NCBI GenBank assembly: GCA_016743235.1
Contig: VRZD01000006.1
Span: 1 to 64,000, forward strand
Direction of reading: 5' to 3'
Length of the DNA: 64,000 bases
Origin: Pantanalinema sp. GBBB05
Lineage (GTDB): Bacteria > Cyanobacteriota > Cyanobacteriia > Leptolyngbyales > Leptolyngbyaceae
Within the stretch, counting starts at the first letter, position 1. Every line of letters begins with the position of its first letter. The position numbers and the translations under genes were made by a program. The notes beneath the pieces are model-generated. The model searched no databases, was not told the origin of the DNA, and worked only from the letters and a program-made list of their open reading frames with translations. Shown piece after piece: positions 44,787-53,936 of the stretch.

Positions 44787-46241
44787 ATGAAGACAAATTT
44801 CAAACTCAGTCGTGTAGTTCAACTAGGATTTGGTTCTGTATTTGTGGTGATCGTTATAGTTGGCATAGTTTCTAAGTTTACTGGCGATCGCTTAATTGAA
44901 TCAAATCAGTGGGTTGCTCATACTTATAAAGTAGAAGCTGATTTACGTAGTTTGGAAAAAGTATTAATTGATGCAGAAACGGGGCAGCGAGGATATTTAC
45001 TCACTCGTAAAGAAGAGTTTCTCCAGCCCTACTATGAGGCAATTAAGGAGTTTAAAACCACGTTTCAGGCAATCCATCAACTTGTTCAAGATAACCCTGC
45101 TCAGGTAGAGCGTCTGGATCAGTTTCGTACCCAAGCTCAAGCCAAAATAGAAAATATGGAAAAGACGATCGCATTAAGTCGCAATCGTCAGTATTTCCAA
45201 GCAATCGCCCTGGTTTCTTCGGGGCAAGGCAAGCGGATGATGGATGAAATCCGTCAAGATCTGGCAAAAATGATCGAGGTTGAATCCCAACTCTTAGAGG
45301 TGAGAAAAGCTTCGGCAGACCAAGCGGCAAAGGTGTCAGCGATCGTAACGTTAGGTGGAATTGTTGCCACTATTTGCTTTGGGTTGCTAGTACTGTGGTT
45401 TATTGCCCGCGAGATCATTCGACCGATCAATCAAGCCACAAACGCGATCGCTTCATCATCCAACGAAATTGCCGCTACGGTTGAGCAGCAAGAACGCACT
45501 ATTACTCAGCAAGCGGCTTCGGTGAACGAAACAACCACTACGATGGATGAACTGAGTGCTTCTTCCCAACAATCGGCTCAGCAAGCTGAAGCGGCGGCTG
45601 TTAGTGCCCAACAAGTTCTCTCACTCGCTGAAGGTGGTAATCGATCGGTGGCGCAAACCTTACAAAGCATGGCGTTACTCAAGGCAAAAGTGGTAACTGT
45701 CGCTGACCAAATTGTGCGATTAAGTGAACAAACAAACCAGATTGGTAATATTTCTACGCTTGTGAGTGATCTAGCAAACCAAACCAATATGCTGGCACTG
45801 AATGCAGCCGTTGAAGCTGTTCGGGCTGGAGAACATGGTAAAGGATTTTCAGTAGTGGCTAGCGAAATTCGTAAATTGGCCGACCAAAGCAAAAAATCAG
45901 CTCAACAAATTAGTCAGCTTGTCACTGATATTCAAGCGGCAATTAATGCCACTGTTCTGGCAACAGATTCCAGTAATCAAAATGCTGAACAAGGTGAACG
46001 AATTACTCAACAAACGGCTGATGCTTTTGCTAATGTTTCTGAATCCGTTAACAATATTGTCCTAAATGTCCAACAGATTTCCTTGAATTCTAAACAGCAG
46101 GCAATTGCCATTCAGCAGGTTGTGGAAGCGATGACTGTGTTAAATCGGGGTGCTCAAGAAACAGCCAGTGGAATTCGGCAAACGAGAGCGGGAACTCAAC
46201 AGTTGAATGAAGCTGCTTTAAATTTGCAGACTATTGTCTAA
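44787..46241 (+). CDS. Methyl-accepting chemotaxis protein with CHASE3-like sensor
   Basis: Receptor of 484 residues: membrane helix (about 8-28), a periplasmic helical domain with the CHASE3-type pattern [21 protein letters not shown], a second membrane helix (about 188-210), then the signalling domain. The hairpin tip [21 protein letters not shown] is intact. Only about 20 residues ([19 protein letters not shown]) separate the membrane from the signalling helices, so no HAMP domain is present. No C-terminal NWETF-like CheR tether is seen. The start is ambiguous: TTG 44754 has GAGGA 4-5 bases upstream, and ATG 44787 has GAAGAG close by. It is paralogous to the next gene. Confidence 0.92.
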   Translation: MKTNFKLSRVVQLGFGSVFVVIVIVGIVSKFTGDRLIESNQWVAHTYKVEADLRSLEKVLIDAETGQRGYLLTRKEEFLQPYYEAIKEFKTTFQAIHQLVQDNPAQVERLDQFRTQAQAKIENMEKTIALSRNRQYFQAIALVSSGQGKRMMDEIRQDLAKMIEVESQLLEVRKASADQAAKVSAIVTLGGIVATICFGLLVLWFIAREIIRPINQATNAIASSSNEIAATVEQQERTITQQAASVNETTTTMDELSASSQQSAQQAEAAAVSAQQVLSLAEGGNRSVAQTLQSMALLKAKVVTVADQIVRLSEQTNQIGNISTLVSDLANQTNMLALNAAVEAVRAGEHGKGFSVVASEIRKLADQSKKSAQQISQLVTDIQAAINATVLATDSSNQNAEQGERITQQTADAFANVSESVNNIVLNVQQISLNSKQQAIAIQQVVEAMTVLNRGAQETASGIRQTRAGTQQLNEAALNLQTIV

Positions 46242-46333
46242 ATCGATTGATGGGTTTGTGTTGAATGGTTGTTTAATCGGGGCAAGTTCAGCAATTAACC
46301 CTAGACTTGCTAGAGGTACAGAGGATAAAAATT

Positions 46334-47794
46334 ATGGCAAGCCAAACAAAAGGTTGGAAATTACGGTATTGGATTATTTTGGGATATTGCGTTCCGATCG
46401 TGCTGACTGCCCTATCCTCTCTATTTGTATTTTCCTGTGTACAGACGGTTAGAGAAAAATCAGTAGAGTTGCAGCACTCCAGTGAGATTAATCAAAAAGT
46501 TCATGATTTAGAAACAGATGTACAGGCGCGTTCCAGAGCTACTCGTGGCTATTTACTTCAGAAAGCTACTGCTTCATTGGAAGTGTATAGAGAGGCAAAA
46601 AAACACTTGGCAGAGACATTAAATGCCCTACATGACTTGATTCAGGATCCGCCGCAACAGAAGAATTTACAGCAGCTTACGCCGTTGTTACAAGATTTAG
46701 AGGAGCTTGATCAAGAACTGTTTACTCTGGTTGATCAGGGTAAAACCACCCAGGCGGTTGAGCGCTGGAAAATGATGAATGAGCGGGAGCGGATGGGGGC
46801 TATATCAACCGTATTGGAGACAATGGTTGCCCGTGAAGCTGAAATTGTTCATGCTGGCGAAGTTGCTGGACAACAGGCATTAGATCAACTATTAATTGCA
46901 ATTGTGCTGACAACTATATTGTCAATTGGGATAGCGATCGGCTTGGGAACCTGGATTATACGTAAGATTGTGCAGCAAATTAACCAATCTGCCAGTGTAG
47001 TGGCTAGTTCTACCAATGAAATCGCTGTCAGTGTAGAACAACAGGAGCGGACTGCCAATCAGCAGGCGGTTTCAGTCAGCGAAACAACCACTACGATGGA
47101 TGAATTAGGGGCATCGGCGCGGCAATCGGCTGAACAGGCGGAAGCGGCCGCTGCCGGAGCACGGCAAGCCTTAGCCATAGCCGATTCTGGAAATCAAGCG
47201 GTTGGGCGATCGATTGATGGTATGGCGGCTTTGAAACAGAAAGTAGGAGCGATCGCAGAACAGATTCTGCGCTTAAGTGAACAGACTAGTCAGATCGGTA
47301 ATATTTCAGGGTTAGTGAGTGATTTAGCCAATCAAACTAATATGCTGGCACTGAATGCGGCTGTCGAAGCGGTGCGGGCAGGAGAACATGGCAAAGGGTT
47401 TGCTGTCGTTGCGGGTGAAATTCGCAAGCTAGCAGACCAGAGTAAGAAGTCGGCTGAAAAAATCAATCTTCTCGTGGCGGATATTCAAACGGCAATTAAC
47501 TCTACTGTTATGGTCACCGATGAAGGGACAAAGACAGTTGAAGAAGGGGTGAAAATTGCGCAACAGACGGCTGAATCTTTCTCTGGAGTGACTGATGCGG
47601 TAAACAATGTCGTTCTCAATAGCCAGCAGATTTCGCTGAATGTGAAACAACAGGCGATCGCGATTCAACAGGTGGTAGATGCGATGAATGCTCTGAATGT
47701 TGCGGCTCAAGAAACAGCGAATGGGATGGGGCAAGTGCGCATTGGTACCCAACAGTTAAATGAGACCGCCTCAAACTTAAAGGCGATCGTGTAA
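46334..47794 (+). CDS. Methyl-accepting chemotaxis protein with four-helix sensor
   Basis: Second receptor of 486 residues. It has an N-terminal membrane helix (IILGYCVPIVLTALSSLFVF), a periplasmic helical bundle starting VQTVREKSVELQHS, a second membrane helix (LLIAIVLTTILSIGIAIGLG), then the signalling domain with [21 protein letters not shown]. Like its neighbour it goes from membrane to signalling helices without HAMP. The signalling halves of the two receptors are closely similar, while the sensor halves differ strongly, suggesting duplication with a new input. AGAGGA lies 8 bases before the ATG at 46334. The periplasmic RSRATRGYLLQ motif is CHASE3-like. Confidence 0.92.
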   Translation: MASQTKGWKLRYWIILGYCVPIVLTALSSLFVFSCVQTVREKSVELQHSSEINQKVHDLETDVQARSRATRGYLLQKATASLEVYREAKKHLAETLNALHDLIQDPPQQKNLQQLTPLLQDLEELDQELFTLVDQGKTTQAVERWKMMNERERMGAISTVLETMVAREAEIVHAGEVAGQQALDQLLIAIVLTTILSIGIAIGLGTWIIRKIVQQINQSASVVASSTNEIAVSVEQQERTANQQAVSVSETTTTMDELGASARQSAEQAEAAAAGARQALAIADSGNQAVGRSIDGMAALKQKVGAIAEQILRLSEQTSQIGNISGLVSDLANQTNMLALNAAVEAVRAGEHGKGFAVVAGEIRKLADQSKKSAEKINLLVADIQTAINSTVMVTDEGTKTVEEGVKIAQQTAESFSGVTDAVNNVVLNSQQISLNVKQQAIAIQQVVDAMNALNVAAQETANGMGQVRIGTQQLNETASNLKAIV

Positions 47795-47832
47795 CGGTAC
47801 TGGCTGAACTACAGGCTAAAAGGATGGGAGCG

Positions 47833-50286
47833 ATGAAAATTGATGATGAAGAACTCCGTGAAATCTTCAAAGCCGCGAGTGAAGAGCATCTGCAAAATTT
47901 GGATCAAGGGTTACTCCATCTAGAAAAGTATCCTGACGATCGGGTAACCCTAGAAGCCCTCATGCGGGAAACTCATTCTCTCAAGGGTGACGCCAATATG
48001 CTGGGACTAAAAGATTTGGGTACTCTGGCTCATCAAATGGAGCATATTTTAGGCAGCATTAAGCGAGGAGAACAAGCTTTTTCTGCCCATTTGGGCGATC
48101 GTCTCAGTCACGGTTTAGCTGCCATTCGTAAGTTGATCGACCAAGCCATTACTGGTGAATCAGCCGGTATCAATACATTCTATGTGCTGGCAGAATTAAT
48201 GGGTGCAAGCGGGAATCAGAGTGAGCAGAAGCCATCAGCGGATAGCAGCAATAAAAGTGATGGGGCAAGTCAGGCAGCTGTAGAAGAACAAGTAGAGCTT
48301 GCAGCAACAGTGGAAGAGGTAGTAATTCAGTCGGAAGTAGTCTCCGAGATTGCAGCAGTACCCAGCCCAGAAGTGGGATTAGATCTGGTGACCATTGACA
48401 CTAATGGTCAATCAGGTCATGGGATATTACAGTCATTACCAGAGGATCTCGTCACGCTCAGACCCTCTCTGGAGGTCTCCGACACTACGGCTACTCAATC
48501 ACTGTTAGATCCTGTAATTGCGTCTGTTGCTGCTACTCAGACAACAACTAATTACCACATTGAAACGATTCGAGTGCCGACCCGCAATCTGGATGAGTTA
48601 ATGACTCAAGTCGGAGAACTAACTGTTAATAAGATTCGGATTGCCCATCGCTTAGGAGAAGTGGAAGCGATCGCCAATTTGTGGGAAGAATGTAACCGTG
48701 AACTGCTGCGCCATCAATCCAATAAGATGCATTTAGATCAATGCAGTAGCTTAATTAATCAACTACGACGATCGCTGGCAGAGGATACGGCTCGGTTAGA
48801 GCAGATCAGCACAAGTTTAGAAGAGGAAATTCGCACACTACGATTACTGCCTTTAGCTACGTTGTTTAATCTGTTTCCCCGATTAGTCCGTGATTTGGCG
48901 CGGCAGGAAGGCAAACAGATTGAATTAGTGATGGTCGGCGGAGATACCAAAGCCGATAAACGGATTCTAGAAGAGATGCGCGATCCACTGATGCATATGT
49001 TGCGCAATGCAGTTGATCACGGGATTGAATCTCCGCAGGAACGTCAACGTCAGCAGAAACCCACCACTGGAAAAATCTATTTGCGGGGTTATCAAACTCC
49101 GACGCATGTTGTGATTGAGGTCAGTGACGATGGTCAAGGATTGGATTTAGAAAAAATCAAACAAACTGCTATTAAACGGGGCATTTGCCGCGAGGAAGAA
49201 CTGGCAACTATGTCTGCCAGCCAAATTCAGGCGTTAATTTTTGCTCCGGGGTTTTCAACCCGGACTTTAGTTACCGAAGTCTCGGGGCGAGGAGTTGGTT
49301 TAGATGTGGTGCAGACCCATGTCGATCGCCTGAAGGGTTCCATTCAAGTTGAATCTTTACCGAGTCAGGGTTGCACGATTTGCTTGCAACTTAGTATGAC
49401 CTTGGCGACGGCTCATGTCCTGATTGTGTCTGTTCAAGGTGAATCCTACGCGATCCCGGTGGAAGCGGTTGAAACCGCTTGTTTAGTACAGGCGGATAGC
49501 ATTTTCACGATCGAGGGTCGAGAGGCGATTCTGTATAACGATCAACCGGTTTCAGTGGTACATTTGGCGGAGATTTTAGAGTTACCACCAGAACGAGCCG
49601 CAAGTACAAAGTCCCGCAATGCTCCCACTACACTGGCTTGTTTAATTTTGAAGACCAGTTTTAAGGTGGGTAGCCACTCAGTTCAAGAACAGACTAATGC
49701 TCGATTGGGTGTCTTTGTCGATGCCTTGGTAGATGAACAAGATGTGGTGTTAAAGCCTCAAAGCCAGCTCCTAAAACGAGTGCGCAATATTTCTGGAGCC
49801 ACCATTTTAGGTACAGGGCGGGTTTGTATGGTCTTGAATCCGATCGATTTGTTCAAATCTGTGCGCCGCTCTAAGTATGGACAGGCGACCAAACTCTCAC
49901 CCCAGGTTGCTACGCCTCCTCGAAAACTTGCTGTTTTGTTAGTGGAAGATTCGATTGCTACTCGTACCCAGGAAAAACGGATTTTGGAATCAGCTGGCTA
50001 TGAAGTTGTTACTGCTGTGGATGGTTTAGATGGTTTTAATAAGTTACAAACTCGAGCGTTTGATGCCATCGTATCCGATGTGCAAATGCCAAATCTAAGC
50101 GGTTTAGAGTTAGCCGCTCGAATTCGTCAGCATCGAGAATACAACGAATTGCCAATTATTTTAGTGACAACTCTTGCCAGCGATGAGGATAAGCGTCGGG
50201 GGGCAGAAGCCGGTGCAAATGCTTACATCACAAAGAGTAGTTTTAATCAGGAGGTGTTGCTTGAGACGCTGAAACGGTTGGTATAA
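47833..50286 (+). CDS. cheA: CheA-type histidine kinase with C-terminal receiver domain
   Basis: Hybrid chemosensory kinase of 817 residues. P1/Hpt domain with His48 in RETHSLKGDANML; a long acidic linker (about 125-240) without a clear P2 domain; P3 dimerisation; P4 ATPase with MLRNAVDHGIE, DDGQGL and GRGVGLDVV; P5 CheW-like domain (about 525-680); and a receiver with phospho-Asp749 in IVSDVQMPNLSG. The receiver probably takes the phosphate from His48 as output or sink, since no separate cheY exists here. This CheA-REC layout is that of WspE and FrzE. ATG 47833 is preferred over 47824 for ribosome-site spacing. It follows the second receptor closely. Confidence 0.95.
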   Translation: MKIDDEELREIFKAASEEHLQNLDQGLLHLEKYPDDRVTLEALMRETHSLKGDANMLGLKDLGTLAHQMEHILGSIKRGEQAFSAHLGDRLSHGLAAIRKLIDQAITGESAGINTFYVLAELMGASGNQSEQKPSADSSNKSDGASQAAVEEQVELAATVEEVVIQSEVVSEIAAVPSPEVGLDLVTIDTNGQSGHGILQSLPEDLVTLRPSLEVSDTTATQSLLDPVIASVAATQTTTNYHIETIRVPTRNLDELMTQVGELTVNKIRIAHRLGEVEAIANLWEECNRELLRHQSNKMHLDQCSSLINQLRRSLAEDTARLEQISTSLEEEIRTLRLLPLATLFNLFPRLVRDLARQEGKQIELVMVGGDTKADKRILEEMRDPLMHMLRNAVDHGIESPQERQRQQKPTTGKIYLRGYQTPTHVVIEVSDDGQGLDLEKIKQTAIKRGICREEELATMSASQIQALIFAPGFSTRTLVTEVSGRGVGLDVVQTHVDRLKGSIQVESLPSQGCTICLQLSMTLATAHVLIVSVQGESYAIPVEAVETACLVQADSIFTIEGREAILYNDQPVSVVHLAEILELPPERAASTKSRNAPTTLACLILKTSFKVGSHSVQEQTNARLGVFVDALVDEQDVVLKPQSQLLKRVRNISGATILGTGRVCMVLNPIDLFKSVRRSKYGQATKLSPQVATPPRKLAVLLVEDSIATRTQEKRILESAGYEVVTAVDGLDGFNKLQTRAFDAIVSDVQMPNLSGLELAARIRQHREYNELPIILVTTLASDEDKRRGAEAGANAYITKSSFNQEVLLETLKRLV

Positions 50287-50390
50287 GCGGCGGTTAGGGG
50301 AAGAACATTAGTCGATCGTTGACCTCAGTTCTACTGCAAATTTTTACTTTGCTTTTCTAGTCAATCACAACTAAAAATTAGGAACTTGTT

Positions 50391-51410
50391 ATGGATGTGA
50401 ACGAATTAATCAAGCGCTACCAGGCAGGAGAACGAAATTTTGCTGGAGCTAATTTAGTTGGAGTGAATTTGAGTGGAGTCAATTTGGCGGATATCAATCT
50501 CGCCGAAGCCGCTTTAGGATCAGCCAACTTAAGCCGGGCAAATTTAACTGGTGCAAATCTAGATCATGCCTTTCTTTATAGTGCTGAACTGAGTTATGCC
50601 AAGTTAGGGAATAGCAGTTTGCAAAATGCTGATTTGACCAAAGCTAATCTATCGGGTTGCTTCTTGGTTAATGCTGATCTAACTGCCGCTAAAATTAGTG
50701 GTGCCATCCTTAAGGGGGTGAATTTACGACAGGCAAATCTCAGCCGAGTCAATCTATGTGGTGCTAATTTAAGCGACATTAACTTACGATCGGCAAACCT
50801 ATCGGAAACAAATTTAAGTTGGACGAATTTGACTGGTGCTAGATTGAGCGGTGCTAACTTATCTGGTGCCAAGCTACTTGGGACTAAACTAAACCGTGCC
50901 TTTCTGAATGGCGTTGATCTAAGAGGAATGGATCTCGATGGCGCTGATTTGAGTGAGTCCAAACTGAGTGGGGTTAATTTCAGTCAAGCAAATTTAGCCG
51001 TAGCCAATTTGAGCGAAGCCTATTTAAGAGTGGCTTTACTAACTCAGGCTAATTTACATGCTGCTAATCTGAGTCAAGCTTCGCTTATTCGAGCGGATCT
51101 CACAGGAGCCGACCTCAGCAAAAGCTATTTAGAGCAAGCAGATTTAACTGAAGCAAACCTGCAAGAGGCGAATTTAAATGGCGCCAAGCTATATAACGCC
51201 AGGTTAATTGGCGCCTGCTTGAAAAATGCCTATTTATGGGCAGCCAAACTAGAGCGGAGTAATCTAGAACGAGCCAACTTATCGGGGGCAAAGATGCAAG
51301 GAGCCAACTTATCGGGAGCTAACTTAGAAAATACAGCCTATGATGCGGACACTAAGTTTCCTACTGAATTGAAATCGCTAGCTCCAGAGGTTCATTTATC
51401 CTATAAATAA
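50391..51410 (+). CDS. Pentapeptide-repeat protein in the chemosensory operon
   Basis: The 339 residues are almost entirely A(N/D)LxX pentapeptides from about residue 16 to 315, roughly 60 repeats, predicting a long right-handed quadrilateral beta helix. A short N-terminal helix, MDVNELIKRYQAGERNF, and a C-terminal tail without repeats cap it. There is no signal peptide, so it is cytosolic. AGGA lies 7 bases before the ATG. It sits between cheA and cheB on the same strand with gaps of about 100 bases, so it is likely co-transcribed. Pentapeptide proteins are common in cyanobacteria, but membership in a che operon suggests a scaffold or output partner; this is inference. Confidence 0.93.
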   Translation: MDVNELIKRYQAGERNFAGANLVGVNLSGVNLADINLAEAALGSANLSRANLTGANLDHAFLYSAELSYAKLGNSSLQNADLTKANLSGCFLVNADLTAAKISGAILKGVNLRQANLSRVNLCGANLSDINLRSANLSETNLSWTNLTGARLSGANLSGAKLLGTKLNRAFLNGVDLRGMDLDGADLSESKLSGVNFSQANLAVANLSEAYLRVALLTQANLHAANLSQASLIRADLTGADLSKSYLEQADLTEANLQEANLNGAKLYNARLIGACLKNAYLWAAKLERSNLERANLSGAKMQGANLSGANLENTAYDADTKFPTELKSLAPEVHLSYK

Positions 51411-51513
51411 CTTTATATAAAGAGTATTTTGAGGCATTCCAACTATCCGCATTATCCTCAAAATACTTGATTTCAACTCCGTCGATCGCTAAGACGGAAT
51501 TATAGGTGTTGGC

Positions 51514-52608
51514 ATGCCAAGTTCCCCGATTCGTGTATTACTGGTTGAGGATTCTCCAGTTGCCTTAACTATTCTCAAGCGCATTTTATCTAGTTCGCCG
51601 GAACTGGAAGTCGTGGGAACTGCTCGGAATGGGCTTGAAGCTCTGGAACTAATTCCACAAGTTGATCCGCAAGTAATTTGTACGGATCTGCATATGCCCA
51701 AAATGAACGGGCTAGAACTGACGCAGGCAGTGATGGCCCACTATCCTCGCCCGATTTTGGTGATTAGTGCCTCGGTTCAAGCAGAAGACACTCAAACGGC
51801 ATTTCGCCTATTAGAAGCAGGGGCACTAGATCTATTTCCCAAGCCCTTAGCCGGTCTGCCCTCGGAATACGAGCAGATGAAACAAGATCTGATTAATCGC
51901 ATTCGAGTGTTGGCAGGAGTATCGGTATTTACCCAACACCGATCGCGACCCCTCAGGAAACCTAACGCTTCAGACCACTTGCAGCTATCTGCTGCACAAG
52001 GCGCGGCATCGTCACGTCTACCGATCACGGATATTCATCTACCGAGAGTATTAGTGATTGGCGCGTCTACTGGAGGTCCACAGGCGTTGTACAATCTCCT
52101 GTCACACCTGCCTGCTAATTTTTCCTTACCTATCCTCTGTGTACAGCATATTAGTGAGGGATTTCTCAAGGGATTAGTAGATTGGCTCAATGCTGGCTGT
52201 GCGTTATCCGTAACGATCGCGCAATCAGGCATATTACCGCTGCCTGGCACAGTATACTTTGCTCCGGATCGGGCACATTTGGAAGTGGATGGTCAGGGAC
52301 GCTTAGCCCTGTTAAATACTCTGCCCGTCGATGGTCATTGTCCTTCGGTAACGGTTCTATTCAAATCCGTAGCGAGTTATTACCGACGAGCCACGATCGC
52401 CGTGTTATTAACTGGAATGGGGCGGGATGGAGCAGCAGGACTACAAGCTATTGCGCAGGCAGGTGGGCTAACGATTGCCCAGGACGAAGCGAGTTGTGTT
52501 GTGTTTGGGATGCCTAGAGAAGCGATCGCTTTGGGGGCGGCTCAGTATGTTCTGCCTGCGATTGAAATTGCTCCCTGGTTATTGAAAAAGCTGCAACTGC
52601 CCTCATAG
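51514..52608 (+). CDS. cheB: CheB chemoreceptor methylesterase
   Basis: Removes methyl groups from receptor glutamates (and deamidates Gln), opposing CheR. The receiver domain has phospho-Asp58 in VICTDLHMPKMNG. After a linker, the methylesterase domain shows Ser in VIGASTGGPQAL, His in CVQHISEGF and Asp in TGMGRDGAAGL, the complete triad. The 364 residues match full-length CheB. TAGGTG precedes the ATG. It closes the chemosensory operon, so methylation-dependent adaptation is retained even though a CheY is missing. Its receiver may compete with the CheA receiver for phosphate. Confidence 0.96.
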   Translation: MPSSPIRVLLVEDSPVALTILKRILSSSPELEVVGTARNGLEALELIPQVDPQVICTDLHMPKMNGLELTQAVMAHYPRPILVISASVQAEDTQTAFRLLEAGALDLFPKPLAGLPSEYEQMKQDLINRIRVLAGVSVFTQHRSRPLRKPNASDHLQLSAAQGAASSRLPITDIHLPRVLVIGASTGGPQALYNLLSHLPANFSLPILCVQHISEGFLKGLVDWLNAGCALSVTIAQSGILPLPGTVYFAPDRAHLEVDGQGRLALLNTLPVDGHCPSVTVLFKSVASYYRRATIAVLLTGMGRDGAAGLQAIAQAGGLTIAQDEASCVVFGMPREAIALGAAQYVLPAIEIAPWLLKKLQLPS

Positions 52609-52777
52609 TTTGCTGCGAAGTTGAATTGAGAAAATATCAACTTCTCCCGTAAGAGAGAGTAGTGTTTATGGCGTTTGACAGACGGCAACGCTTTATGATG
52701 TCGCTTAAATATGATGAGAGTAACTATGTGAGCCTAAACATTAGTCGCTGAAGTAGTGAATAAGTGAGGATATGAGT

Positions 52778-53842
52778 ATGACAAATCGAGTTTTTTCAAC
52801 TACCGTTGCACTCGCATTTTTGAGTGCTTTGATTGGCTCACCTGCATTAGCTCAAATAGATACTAGAGTGATTGCACAGCAGAATACTTCTGCCCCACAG
52901 ATTGATAGTTTTACCGCTAATTCTGTCAATCAATTGACCCCTGGCACAGAGTTAACCTTTACGCTCCAGGGTACTCCCAATGCTCGGGCTAGCGTGACGA
53001 TCGGCAATGCGGCTCGCAACCTGCCGATGCGCGAAGTTGAATCCGGAGTGTATGAAGGACGCTATGTGATTCGTACCACTGATTCCTTCACGACCGATAC
53101 TGTAGTACGGGCGAACCTGCAACGGGGTGACCAAGTGACTAGTGCCCGGCTATCGCAACCTTTAGTTGCTGCGACTGGAACGAATACTGTCCAGAATCCC
53201 CAATCTGGCAATTCCTCCACTCAATCCCTAGCGATTGATCGCTTTACGGTGCAACCGGTGCAACAGCTAGAACCTGGTACGGTGTTGAACTTCAACTTAA
53301 CGGGAACTCCCAACGCTAAAGCTACCTACTCGATCGAAGGGATCACCTACAATCAGCCAATGCAAGAAGTGTCTAGTGGCAATTACCAGGGACAGTATGT
53401 CATTCGTCGCCAGGATGATTTTACCAACACTAATAATCGGGTCACCGCTAGCCTGCAATCCGGTAATCAGATTGTGCGGGCACAATTAGATCAAAACTTG
53501 TTTGCGAATAGTGGGACAACGAATACCAGCACAACTCAACTGCCGCTAGAAGTTCTCAGCCCGGAAAATAATAGTCGGGTGCGGGGAACCGTCGAAGTTC
53601 GCGGACGGAGTTTGCCGAATACTACTGTGGCTGTGAATGTGCAAGCATCGACCTCTCTGGCGGGGATTGTGGGACTCGATCGCAACATTCTCAATCGCAC
53701 GGTCTCAACCGATGCTCAGGGGAACTTCAGCTTTAGCTTCCGTCCTACGCTAACAGTTCCAGGAACTCGCTATGAGGTCAGCTTGAGTGCAACGAATGGT
53801 AATCAAAAGAACGAAGAAACCCTGGTACTGATTCAGCAGTAA
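52778..53842 (+). CDS. Secreted protein with two internal repeats and an Ig-like end
   Basis: A Sec signal peptide (FSTTVALAFLSALIGSPALAQ) exports this 354-residue protein. Two homologous modules of about 85 residues follow (roughly 43-128 and 148-238). Each contains I-D-x-F, QLxPGT-x-L-x-F, a GTPNA motif and a YxGxYVIR strand; the repeats look like beta sandwiches. The last 100 residues (LEVLSPENNSRVRGTVEVRG onward) resemble a bacterial Ig-like or carboxypeptidase-regulatory fold. I choose ATG 52778, with GAGGA 7 bases upstream, rather than 52772. It follows cheB by 170 bases and may have its own promoter. Its role is unknown; an adhesive or envelope protein is plausible. Confidence 0.82.
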   Translation: MTNRVFSTTVALAFLSALIGSPALAQIDTRVIAQQNTSAPQIDSFTANSVNQLTPGTELTFTLQGTPNARASVTIGNAARNLPMREVESGVYEGRYVIRTTDSFTTDTVVRANLQRGDQVTSARLSQPLVAATGTNTVQNPQSGNSSTQSLAIDRFTVQPVQQLEPGTVLNFNLTGTPNAKATYSIEGITYNQPMQEVSSGNYQGQYVIRRQDDFTNTNNRVTASLQSGNQIVRAQLDQNLFANSGTTNTSTTQLPLEVLSPENNSRVRGTVEVRGRSLPNTTVAVNVQASTSLAGIVGLDRNILNRTVSTDAQGNFSFSFRPTLTVPGTRYEVSLSATNGNQKNEETLVLIQQ

Positions 53843-53887
53843 TTCCGTCAGCTCCAGTTTCACGTAGATTCGTAGAGGTTTAAGGTC

Positions 53888-53918
53888 TGGCTGTAGGAGT
53901 GGTTTATTCCTACAGCCA
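53888..53918. terminator. Terminator between convergent genes
   Basis: TGGCTGTAGGA (53888-53898) pairs perfectly with 53908-53918 around a 9-base loop. It lies between the convergent stops of the secreted protein and the hibernation factor and could serve both. T runs are short on either strand. Confidence 0.65.
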
Positions 53919-53936
53919 ATTTCTTGTTAGTACATA

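Noticed and set aside
50391-51410. The regular 15-base periodicity could suggest a tandem DNA repeat or CRISPR-like array
   Set aside because: It follows the codons of A(N/D)LxX pentapeptides and the DNA units are not identical; there is no spacer-repeat structure.
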